In this document: one piece after another, positions 10,071-17,222 of the stretch | How positions within the stretch are numbered: the first letter of the stretch is position 1 | Layout of the letters: each line of letters begins with the position of its first letter | NCBI RefSeq assembly: GCF_003992625.1 | Contig: NZ_RZMW01000008.1 | Coordinates: forward strand, 124,001 to 188,000 | Length of the DNA: 64,000 bases | Direction of reading: 5' to 3' | DNA from: Pelagibacterium lentulum | Lineage (GTDB): Bacteria > Pseudomonadota > Alphaproteobacteria > Rhizobiales > Devosiaceae | Made by a program: the position numbers and the translations under genes | The notes under the pieces: generated by a model | Told to the model about the DNA's origin: nothing | The model's database searches: none | Seen by the model: the letters and a program-made list of their open reading frames with translations, nothing else

Positions 10071-10135
10071 CGCTTAACGGAAAGTTTCGACCAATTTACT
10101 CGGGTTAAATTCTCAAAATCGCCGCTTAACGGAAA
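10071..10135. repeat. Pair of 13-base direct repeats between two cassette genes
   Basis: The 13-mer CGCTTAACGGAAA occurs at 10071-10083 and again at 10123-10135, 52 bases apart, which is close to five helical turns. Both copies lie in the 110-base gap between the glutamine-synthetase-like gene and the aldehyde dehydrogenase gene. They may be paired binding sites for a regulator acting on an internal promoter. Confidence 0.5.
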
Positions 10136-10165
10136 ATTATGCGGCAAGATTTTGATTGCGGCATG

Positions 10166-11527
10166 TCAGTAGCGCTCGAAGCCGCGTTTTACCTCCCAAT
10201 CGGTGACCCGACGATCATATTCGAGTTGTTCCCAACGCGCGGTATGAACGTAGTGATCGACCACCTGATCACCTAAGGCTTCACGCAGCATGGTCGAACC
10301 CTCGAGTGCTGAAATTGCAGCGCGGAGCGTTTTGGGAACATCACGAAGATCTTCGCCGATATATGCGTCGCCTGCATAGGGCGGATCGAGTTCGAGTTTG
10401 TCCTCGATGCCCTTGAGGCCAGCGGCGATAAGACCGGCATAAGCGAGATAGGGATTTAGGTCCGCGCCCCCGATACGGCACTCGATGCGCACGCCCTTGG
10501 TATTCTCGCCGCAAAGTCTGAAACCGGCCGTCCGGTTATCACGGCTCCAGATCACCTTGGTTGGTGCAAACGTGCCAGCCTGGAAGCGCTTGTATGAATT
10601 GACATAGGGCGCGAGGAACCAAGTGATATCGTCGGCGTACTTGATCTGCCCGGCAACGAAACTCTTCATGAGCTGTGACATGCCGAACTCGTCGGTGTCG
10701 TCGGCAAATATATTCAGCCCGTCCTTGGCCAGCGACATGTGGATATGACTCGACGATCCGGCGAGATCATAATTCCACTTGGCCATGAAGGTTACGGCCT
10801 TGTCCTGCGCGTGCGCGATTTCCTTGATCGCGTTCTTGATCACGACATGCCGGTCGGCCATCGTGAGGGCCTCGGCATATTTGACATTGATCTCTTCCTG
10901 CCCTGGGCCCCACTCGCCCTTGGAGTTCTCAACCGGAATACCAGATGCCTGAAGTTGCCGCCGGATGGCGCGCATGACCGGCTCTTCCTTGGTCGTCTGG
11001 AAGATATGGTAATCTTCGATGTAATAGCCCGCCGTTTTTGGGTTGGTGTAGCCCCGCTCATAGAGCGCACGGAAATCCTCATCGAAAAGATAAAATTCGA
11101 GCTCGGATGCAAAATGGGCGGTCAGGCCCATCGTCTCAAGCCGCGCAAGCTGCTTTTTGAGGATGGCGCGTGGCGAATGGGGCACCGGCTCGCGATGATG
11201 GTGATCGACAAGATCACACAGCACCAGAGCCGTGCCCTCAAGCCATGATGCAATCATCAGGGTTGAGAGATCAGGCAGCATGACGAAATCGCCATAGCCC
11301 TGCTTCCAGTTTGCGGCCGCATAGCCCGGCACCGGTTCCATGTCGATGTCGTTGGCCAGTAGATAGTCGCAGCCATGGGTTTCTTCGAGCGCACCGTCGA
11401 GAAAGAATTCGGCCTGAAACCGCTTGCCAATCAGCCGCCCCTGCATATCCGGAAAGCAGACAAGGACGGTATCGATCCTTCCCAGGGCGACATCGGATTT
11501 GAGCGCGTCAAGACTATAGGCGGTCAT
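10166..11527 (-). CDS. Glutamine synthetase family gamma-glutamyl ligase
   Basis: A 453-residue glutamine-synthetase-fold protein. Visible active-site segments are SELEF (141-145), GPGQEE (207-212), SSSHIHMS (258-265, carrying the paired histidines) and NPYLA (358-362). At the place of the adenylylation loop, where GlnA has NLYDLP with a modifiable tyrosine, this protein has DLRDVP (393-398). It should therefore escape the GlnE control used for ordinary glutamine synthetase. Proteins of this type (PuuA, IpuC and GlnA4 are characterised examples) attach glutamate to amines or amino alcohols. The neighbours (TRAP uptake, alcohol and aldehyde dehydrogenases, an amidohydrolase) support a ligase role in catabolism rather than nitrogen assimilation. 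The amine is unknown. Confidence 0.87.
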   Translation of the reverse strand: MTAYSLDALKSDVALGRIDTVLVCFPDMQGRLIGKRFQAEFFLDGALEETHGCDYLLANDIDMEPVPGYAAANWKQGYGDFVMLPDLSTLMIASWLEGTALVLCDLVDHHHREPVPHSPRAILKKQLARLETMGLTAHFASELEFYLFDEDFRALYERGYTNPKTAGYYIEDYHIFQTTKEEPVMRAIRRQLQASGIPVENSKGEWGPGQEEINVKYAEALTMADRHVVIKNAIKEIAHAQDKAVTFMAKWNYDLAGSSSHIHMSLAKDGLNIFADDTDEFGMSQLMKSFVAGQIKYADDITWFLAPYVNSYKRFQAGTFAPTKVIWSRDNRTAGFRLCGENTKGVRIECRIGGADLNPYLAYAGLIAAGLKGIEDKLELDPPYAGDAYIGEDLRDVPKTLRAAISALEGSTMLREALGDQVVDHYVHTARWEQLEYDRRVTDWEVKRGFERY

Positions 11528-11610
11528 TTGAAGTTCCCGGTTTTGTTATTGTTGGCTTCTAGAACCGGCCGCGCATTTGAACGGTTGCGCGACCGGCATC
11601 CCCCAAAGGA

Positions 11611-12678
11611 TCAAGAGTAGCGATATGGCGCGCCGGCAGCGCGCATGGTTTCCGCGTAGTTTTTGAGAATTTCGACGACCCGGCGGTTGCGATCCGATGT
11701 TTCGGCAACCTCGTCCCAGAAGGCCATCGCTTCGTTTTCGACGGTCTGCCATTCGGACTCGGGGATTGTCGTCAGTTCCAGTTTGCCGCCGGTGGTGCGG
11801 TAGTGTGCTTCGCCCCACCAATACCAGTGCTGGCGGTAATAGTGCGAGGAGTCGATCGTGAGTTTGTAGAGCGTCTGGAGATGCTCGGGCAACTCGTTCC
11901 AACGGTCCTCATTGACAAAATACGACCCCGCCCAGGCGCCGGAAATGTTGTTGGTCAGATAGTGCGAGGTAATGTCCGCCCAGCCTACGGTGTAGGTTTC
12001 GGTGGCACCGCACCATGCAACGCCATCGAGTTCACCGGTCTGGATCGCAACTTCGATGTCTTCCCATGGCAGAGTGACCGGAACGACGCCGAAACGCTCA
12101 AGGAAGCGTCCGCCTGTCGGGAAGGTGAAGACGCGCAGACCGCGCAGATCTTCAAGCGAGTTGATGGCGCGGGTGGTTACGAAGTTGCAGGGGTCCCATG
12201 CACCGGCGCTGAGCCACTTTACGCCGGGAATCTCGTCATAGGCCTCTTCCCAGATTTCCTTGAGGCCGTACCATTCCCAAAGGACCGGCACATCGAGTCC
12301 GTAACGTGAGGCGAACGGGAAATAGGCGCCGAATACGGAGACATCGACCGGGGATGCCATGGAATCGTCGTCCGACTGCGCTCCGTCCAACGTACCCTGC
12401 TGAACGGCGCGGAAAAGCTCGCCCTGCGGCACGAGCTGGTCGGCTGTATAGAGTTCGATTTCCATTTCGCCGTTCGCGGCCTTGTTGAAGGCTTCGATCT
12501 GCGGCTGGATAACGTGTTCGGCCAATGCCGGGCCGGCATAGGTCTGAACCCGCCAACGGATCGGGCTTTGCGCCTTTACGTAAGGCATAGCCAGAGCCGT
12601 GGTGCCAACGGCACCGGCCGTTACAGCGCCGGCTTTTTTGAAAAAGCCGCGACGTGTCGTCTTTATCTTGTCAGTCAT
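11611..12678 (-). CDS. dctP: TRAP transporter substrate-binding protein
   Basis: A 355-residue periplasmic binding protein of the DctP family. The N-terminus has a twin-arginine signal (TTRRGFFKKAG, then a hydrophobic stretch ending near residue 36), so it is probably exported folded by Tat. The binding domain is rich in Trp and Tyr (for example WCGATETYTVGW), similar in feel to 2-oxoacid and carboxylate binders such as TakP. It follows dctQ and dctM after a 150-base gap, where a separate promoter or processing site could allow extra binding protein to be made, as is common for TRAP systems. The ligand is not predictable. Confidence 0.92.
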   Translation of the reverse strand: MTDKIKTTRRGFFKKAGAVTAGAVGTTALAMPYVKAQSPIRWRVQTYAGPALAEHVIQPQIEAFNKAANGEMEIELYTADQLVPQGELFRAVQQGTLDGAQSDDDSMASPVDVSVFGAYFPFASRYGLDVPVLWEWYGLKEIWEEAYDEIPGVKWLSAGAWDPCNFVTTRAINSLEDLRGLRVFTFPTGGRFLERFGVVPVTLPWEDIEVAIQTGELDGVAWCGATETYTVGWADITSHYLTNNISGAWAGSYFVNEDRWNELPEHLQTLYKLTIDSSHYYRQHWYWWGEAHYRTTGGKLELTTIPESEWQTVENEAMAFWDEVAETSDRNRRVVEILKNYAETMRAAGAPYRYS

Positions 12679-12828
12679 GATGCATTCCCTTCCTTTGAGT
12701 CATGATGCGGCCTCATCCGGCAGCCCTGCCGTTCCCACTCAGACCGCGATTGCTTTCCCACCTTCAGTCTTGCCTATGTTCGGCCTCCGTCAGTTGATTG
12801 CATTTACAGATCATTGTCCGTCCCGCCG

Positions 12829-14154
12829 TTAGCGCCCCGCATAGAGATTGGGCAGCCAGAGCGCCAAATCAGGGAAGATCATCAGAATGACGATCGTGAG
12901 CACCATGAGCATCACGAACGGGAAAATGGACTGGTAGATATCGCTTAGACTGATCTCTGGCGGCGCCATGGCGCGCATGAGGAACAGATTGTAACCAAAG
13001 GGCGGCGTGATATATGCGATCTGGCAGGTAATCGTGTAGAGAATGCCGAACCAGATCGGGTTGAAACCGAGCGTGATGACCAGCGGAATATAGAGCGGTG
13101 CCACGATGACCAGCATGGCGGTATCGTCAAGGAACATGCCGAGCACGAGAAAGCTGGCCAGCATCATGATCAGGATGAACCAGGGATCGAGGACCCAGGT
13201 ATCGAGCAACAGCCCGCGGATGGCGCGGATGGCGCCCAGCCCGTCATAAACCGCGCTGAAGCACAATGCGGCCAAGATGATCCATAGGAACATGCAGGAA
13301 ATGGCAAGTGTGCGACGCGTGGACTCTTGGAAAACCTCCCACGTGAGACGTCGCGTGACTAGGGCGGCCAGAACGGCCATTGTGGCGCCGACAACCGAGC
13401 TTTCCACAAGGCTGGTTACGCCGGTCAAAAACAATCCCATCATGGTGCCGAACACCGCAAGCGGCAACAGCCCTGCCCCAAGGGCCTTGATTTTATCCGC
13501 AGTGGTGATCGCGGCGCGTTCGTCTTCCGGCATTGCGGGGGCCAGTTCTGGCTGAATGCGGCAGCGCAGATAAATATAGAGGCTGAACAGCCCGGCCATC
13601 ATCAGACCCGGAACGATGCCTGCAAGCCAAAGTTGCAGGACAGGCTGACGCGCAATCATTGCGTAGAGCACGAGAACGACGCTGGGTGGAACGAGAATGC
13701 CAAGCGATGAGCCCGCCTGAATGACGCCCGTGACCATGCGCTTGTCATACCCCCGGCGCAAAAGCTCCGGGAGCGCAACAGTAGCGCCGATCGCCATACC
13801 CGCAACCGACAGCCCATTCATGCAGGAAATCAAGACCATAAGGCCAATGGTGCCCAAGGCAAGTCCGCCCCGCATAGAGCCGAACCAAATGTGGAACATG
13901 CGATAAAGATTGGAAGCGATGCCGCTTTCGGAAAGAATAAACCCCATAAAGACAAAAAAGGGCACGGTGATCAGCGGGAACCAGTTGAGTACCTGAAATG
14001 CCGCGTTGAAAGGCATTTCAACCGCGCCGCGCCCCCAAAGCCACATGGCAGCGATGGCACCGACAAAGCCGATGATGCCGAAGACCCGTTGGCCGGTGAC
14101 AAGAAGCACCAGCATCGTCGAGAACATGAAAAGGGTGATGAATTCGGAACTCAT
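12829..14154 (-). CDS. dctM: TRAP transporter large permease
   Basis: A 441-residue integral membrane protein with about a dozen hydrophobic segments, the size and pattern of DctM. This subunit forms the sodium-coupled path through the inner membrane. The segment LILVPPSVVL-like (GILVPPSVVL) in the middle and the LFLDDTAM-type segment near the C-terminus fit the family. Its ATG overlaps the dctQ stop by four bases (ATGA), so the two permease subunits are made together. Confidence 0.93.
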   Translation of the reverse strand: MSSEFITLFMFSTMLVLLVTGQRVFGIIGFVGAIAAMWLWGRGAVEMPFNAAFQVLNWFPLITVPFFVFMGFILSESGIASNLYRMFHIWFGSMRGGLALGTIGLMVLISCMNGLSVAGMAIGATVALPELLRRGYDKRMVTGVIQAGSSLGILVPPSVVLVLYAMIARQPVLQLWLAGIVPGLMMAGLFSLYIYLRCRIQPELAPAMPEDERAAITTADKIKALGAGLLPLAVFGTMMGLFLTGVTSLVESSVVGATMAVLAALVTRRLTWEVFQESTRRTLAISCMFLWIILAALCFSAVYDGLGAIRAIRGLLLDTWVLDPWFILIMMLASFLVLGMFLDDTAMLVIVAPLYIPLVITLGFNPIWFGILYTITCQIAYITPPFGYNLFLMRAMAPPEISLSDIYQSIFPFVMLMVLTIVILMIFPDLALWLPNLYAGR

Positions 14155-14663
14155 GTCAGCGGCTTCCCGCTGGCCAAGGCAATATCCTTGATGAATTGGG
14201 AAATCATCTGGAGCAGCATCAGAAAGATGCCGGTGGTCATAATGACCTTGATCGGCCAGAGGACCGGCGCCCAGGACGTATAATTGCGCTGGTTATAGGT
14301 AATTGAGTATTCGGTGCTGGAAATTGCGCCGCGCAGCAGCAGCACGAGATAGATAATAACGAAAATGATCGTGAACGCATCAATTGCAGCCCGGCTTTTC
14401 GGCGTCCAGCGGCTGTAGAACAGGTCCATGCGGACATGCGACCCCATCTGCACCGAGTAAGCGCCACCCAGAAGATAATAGGCCGAAAGGACGAACTGGC
14501 TCATCTCCAGCGACCAGTTGATGGGCACACCAAGAAACAAGCGGGAGCCAGTCGCATAAAGCAGAATGGCCGCCAGCACGAAGAGCAGATACATGGCGAA
14601 CTTGCCAACAAAGGCGTTGATCGCATCGACCGTACGGACAAAGCCCCTAACCGCCTTCAGCAT
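14151..14663 (-). CDS. dctQ: TRAP transporter small permease
   Basis: A 170-residue protein with four hydrophobic segments, matching DctQ, the small membrane subunit that pairs with DctM. I place the start at 14663 because a strong ribosome binding site (GGGAGGGG) lies about six bases upstream. A longer reading adds 21 residues that lack hydrophobic or conserved character. The 5' end overlaps the 3' end of the preceding amidohydrolase gene by 17 bases, showing that the transporter belongs to the same transcript. Confidence 0.9.
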   Translation of the reverse strand: MLKAVRGFVRTVDAINAFVGKFAMYLLFVLAAILLYATGSRLFLGVPINWSLEMSQFVLSAYYLLGGAYSVQMGSHVRMDLFYSRWTPKSRAAIDAFTIIFVIIYLVLLLRGAISSTEYSITYNQRNYTSWAPVLWPIKVIMTTGIFLMLLQMISQFIKDIALASGKPLT

Positions 14664-15447
14664 GCTGCGCCCCTCCCGCCGATACCGACGCGCTAGCTGA
14701 ATCGATGACCGCAAGGGCGGACACAAGCGCCGTCGCCAGGCGCTCTGACCAAACCGCTACACCCGCGTCATCTGCGATTTCATCATTGCGAACTTCAATC
14801 ATGGTGGCATCCAGCCCACGCCCATCGCCATGCTTTTCAAGCGTGAGCGTGACACCATTGAGCGCCGCGTAGGGCTCGTTCCATCCGATCAGGACCTCTG
14901 GCGCGATCTGTTCAAGCTGTGTCAGCAAGGCGCGCGAATAGCGCTGGCCCGTACCGTGGATCAGTCCGATCTCCCATGGACGCGCAATGCCGAGATAGAT
15001 CGGTGTGAACGAATGCATGCAGACGAGGACCGTACGCTGCCCGCTGCTCGCGCGGGCGTTGAGCAGATCGTCGATTGCAGCATGAAACGGCGTATGAAAC
15101 CGATCGATCCGGGACTGGCGCTCGGCGGCAGTGAGATTGAGGTTGCCAGGAACGGGGGTTGCCTCGGATAGCGTCCAGATGAGGTCTGGCGCATCGATGT
15201 CGCGGTTGCAATCGATGACGATTCGGGAAACTTTTGAAGCAACGAGCGGCGCATCGAGCAGTTCGACAAGCCTTTCGCAGACAGCGAGTGCGCCAGGATC
15301 CCAGGCAATGTGACTTTCCCGCTCGGCCTGGGTCAGACCAAGGTCGCCAAACTCGGGCGGAATGAAGTTGGAAGCATGATCGCACACCAGAACGAATGGT
15401 GAACACCCTTCCGCGTTGATTACCGCAACGGCAGTTCCCTCTTGCAC
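14647..15447 (-). CDS. N-formylglutamate amidohydrolase family protein
   Basis: A 266-residue member of the N-formylglutamate amidohydrolase family, zinc-type hydrolases that release glutamate from an N-acyl or gamma-linked derivative. The CDHASN motif (22-27) and the downstream HSFTP segment carry likely metal ligands. Translation starts at GTG with a GAGGGG element about nine bases upstream. It is the first gene of the minus-strand cassette and faces the RpiR-type regulator gene. No other histidine-degradation (hut) gene is nearby, so a role in histidine catabolism is not supported. I infer that it cleaves a glutamyl amide formed in this pathway. Confidence 0.86.
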   Translation of the reverse strand: MQEGTAVAVINAEGCSPFVLVCDHASNFIPPEFGDLGLTQAERESHIAWDPGALAVCERLVELLDAPLVASKVSRIVIDCNRDIDAPDLIWTLSEATPVPGNLNLTAAERQSRIDRFHTPFHAAIDDLLNARASSGQRTVLVCMHSFTPIYLGIARPWEIGLIHGTGQRYSRALLTQLEQIAPEVLIGWNEPYAALNGVTLTLEKHGDGRGLDATMIEVRNDEIADDAGVAVWSERLATALVSALAVIDSASASVSAGGAQHAEGG

Positions 15448-15473
15448 CGGTTACATCCCCTCTGCAACACGTC

Positions 15474-15488
15474 AGCGTTGTTAACGCT
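15474..15488. promoter_or_regulatory. Palindrome in the divergent promoter region (possible operator)
   Basis: A perfect inverted repeat, AGCGTT-gtt-AACGCT, lies between the start of the amidohydrolase gene (15447) and the regulator gene (15558). It sits where a repressor could control the leftward cassette promoter. Binding by the neighbouring RpiR-type protein is inference. Confidence 0.5.
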
Positions 15489-15517
15489 TGTAATATTTGT
15501 TCGGGAAATGCGATATA
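15488..15517 (+). promoter_or_regulatory. Possible promoter of the RpiR-type regulator gene
   Basis: TTGTAA (15488-15493) and GATATA (15512-15517) are separated by 18 bases, an acceptable sigma-70-type pair placed about 40 bases before the start codon. The matches are partial, so this is tentative. Confidence 0.35.
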
Positions 15518-15525
15518 TGTCAATA

Positions 15526-15543
15526 CTGAAACGTATGGTTCAG
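15526..15543. promoter_or_regulatory. Second palindrome, near the regulator's predicted transcription start
   Basis: The inverted repeat CTGAA-N8-TTCAG lies just downstream of the predicted -10 element and 14 bases before the regulator's start codon. The location fits autorepression by an RpiR-type protein. Its sequence differs from the other palindrome at 15474-15488, so the two may bind different proteins or different halves of a complex site. Confidence 0.45.
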
Positions 15544-15557
15544 AATGCGAGGCGAAA

Positions 15558-16388
15558 ATGGTGCCGAAAAGCGTCGAAATCCGCATCCATGATGCGATGA
15601 TTGCGCTGACCGCTGCAGAAAAGCGCGCGGCACGGGCGCTGCTGGGCAACTACCCCATGCTGGGTTTTGCGCCGGTAGCTGAATTTTCCAACGCTGCGGG
15701 CACCAGCCCGGCAACCGTCTTGCGGTTTGTCTCGCGGCTGGGCTTTGCGTCTTATCCGCAGTTTCAGCGGGCGCTGCGCGATGAGCTTGAAGAGCGCACG
15801 AAATCGCCATTGCAGCGCAGCCATGAGGTGCCTGCACGCGATCCGGACCATTTTCTCGACCGCTTCTTCGATCAGACAATAGAGAACCTGCGCAACTCTG
15901 TGGGCGGTATTCCGCTTTCGGAATTTGAGGCCGCATGTGCCCGGATTGCCGAGCAGCGCACCGCGTGCCACCTTGTGGGCGGACGCTTTACCGACGCGAT
16001 CGCGCGTTACATGGAAGCGCATCTGAGGCTGGTGCGCCCCGGCATCAGACGGCTCGATGGGCGCCCGGCGACACGGCAGGATCAGTTGCTTGACATCAAG
16101 GCGGGCGATACGGTGCTGTTTTTCGACGTGCGGCGCTACGATACCGATCTGTATGAGACTGCGGAGGCGCTTGCGGCGCGGCGGGCGTTTCCTATCCTGA
16201 TTACCGACGAGTGGATTTCACCGTTGTCACGCTATGCGAAAATTGTGCTGCCATGCCGGATTTCAGTGGAGCGGGTGTGGGACGCCAACACGGTATTGTT
16301 CGCGCTGGCTGAGGCCATTATCGCGCGCGCAACAGAACTTGCCTGGTCGACAGCATCACGGCGGATCGGCGACATCGAGCAGAACTGA
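15558..16388 (+). CDS. MurR/RpiR family transcriptional regulator
   Basis: A 276-residue regulator with an N-terminal helix-turn-helix domain (about residues 1-77, including AEFSNAAGTSPATVLRFVSR-like features) and a C-terminal SIS domain (about 120-250) that in this family binds phosphorylated sugars or related effectors. It is transcribed away from the catabolic cassette and separated from it by 110 bases containing two palindromes, so it is the obvious candidate for the cassette's local repressor or activator. The effector is unknown. Members of this family often sit beside transport and catabolic operons. Confidence 0.9.
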   Translation: MVPKSVEIRIHDAMIALTAAEKRAARALLGNYPMLGFAPVAEFSNAAGTSPATVLRFVSRLGFASYPQFQRALRDELEERTKSPLQRSHEVPARDPDHFLDRFFDQTIENLRNSVGGIPLSEFEAACARIAEQRTACHLVGGRFTDAIARYMEAHLRLVRPGIRRLDGRPATRQDQLLDIKAGDTVLFFDVRRYDTDLYETAEALAARRAFPILITDEWISPLSRYAKIVLPCRISVERVWDANTVLFALAEAIIARATELAWSTASRRIGDIEQN

Positions 16389-16410
16389 GAAGCGGTTATG
16401 GCCACATGAC

Positions 16411-16439
16411 TTGCGGAACAATAGTGGAACATGTATAAG
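16411..16439 (+). promoter_or_regulatory. lexA promoter
   Basis: TTGCGG (16411-16416) and TATAAG (16434-16439) are spaced by exactly 17 bases, a good sigma-70-type promoter 50 bases before lexA. One LexA box lies in the spacer and a second lies just downstream of the -10. Confidence 0.65.
16416..16430 (-). promoter_or_regulatory. LexA (SOS) box 1 of lexA
   Basis: On the minus strand this is GTTC-N7-GTTC (GAAC-N7-GAAC as written on the plus strand), the alphaproteobacterial LexA operator. It lies between the -35 and -10 elements of the lexA promoter. Confidence 0.75.
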
Positions 16440-16440
16440 T

Positions 16441-16455
16441 GTTCAATATTTGTTC
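16441..16455 (+). promoter_or_regulatory. LexA (SOS) box 2 of lexA
   Basis: GTTC-N7-GTTC on the plus strand, starting two bases after the -10 hexamer, so it covers the expected transcription start. Together with box 1 in the opposite orientation it indicates tight autorepression of lexA. Confidence 0.8.
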
Positions 16456-16488
16456 CGATTCTCTTGAACTCCGGGAGCGAGGCCGACA

Positions 16489-17199
16489 ATGCTGACGCGC
16501 AAACAACATGAGCTGCTGATGTTTATTCATGAGCGCATGAAGGAAAGCGGCATTCCTCCTTCTTTCGATGAAATGAAAGAAGCGCTGGATCTCAAGTCCA
16601 AGTCCGGCATTCATCGGCTGATCACCGCGCTGGAGGAGCGCGGCTTTATCCGGCGGTTGCCCAACAGGGCAAGGGCGTTGGAGGTAGTCAAGTTGCCTGA
16701 CTCGATGAATCCCTCGCTCGGCGGACGCAAGGCAAAGTTCGAGCCGAGCGTTATTGAGGGAACCCTGGGTAAGGTGCCGCCGCGGCCGGTTTTGCGCAGT
16801 TCGGAAGACAGCAGCGCCCCAGTTACAGTCCCGGTCATGGGACGGATTGCTGCCGGTGTGCCCATTGAGGCCATCCAGACCCATTCCCATTCGATTTCCG
16901 TACCACCTGAAATGCTGGGTGGAGGCGAGCATTTCGCGCTGGAAGTGCGCGGGGATTCAATGATTGATGCCGGAATCTTCGATGGTGACACGGTTTTGAT
17001 CCGCAAGCAGGATTCGGCTGGCAATGGCGAAATCGTGGTTGCACTTGTCGATGACGAGGAAGCCACCCTCAAGCGGTTGCGCAAGCGGGGCAATGCCGTG
17101 GCGCTGGAAGCGGCCAATCCGGCCTATGAAACGCGGATTTTCGGGCCCGATCGCGTGCGTGTTCAGGGCCGACTCGTGGGGCTTATCCGCCGTTATTGA
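16489..17199 (+). CDS. lexA: LexA repressor of the SOS response
   Basis: A 236-residue LexA. The N-terminal winged helix (about residues 1-70) ends with the family segment [12 protein letters not shown]. The self-cleavage bond is Ala122-Gly123. The serine-lysine catalytic pair is Ser157 (in RGDSMIDAG) and Lys195 (in ATLKR), so RecA-stimulated cleavage should work. Two GTTC-N7-GTTC type operators flank the -10 of its promoter. The same operator type occurs upstream of dnaE at 39625-39660. moeA, which usually precedes lexA in rhizobial genomes, is separated here by the catabolic cassette. Confidence 0.96.
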   Translation: MLTRKQHELLMFIHERMKESGIPPSFDEMKEALDLKSKSGIHRLITALEERGFIRRLPNRARALEVVKLPDSMNPSLGGRKAKFEPSVIEGTLGKVPPRPVLRSSEDSSAPVTVPVMGRIAAGVPIEAIQTHSHSISVPPEMLGGGEHFALEVRGDSMIDAGIFDGDTVLIRKQDSAGNGEIVVALVDDEEATLKRLRKRGNAVALEAANPAYETRIFGPDRVRVQGRLVGLIRRY

Positions 17200-17222
17200 A
17201 CTGTGTCGGTACTGAGTCGATC

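Noticed and set aside
15488-15505. Possible LexA box upstream of the RpiR-type gene, because it shares AATATTTGTTC with the lexA box
   Set aside because: Only one GTTC half is present; the bases seven positions upstream do not read GTTC.
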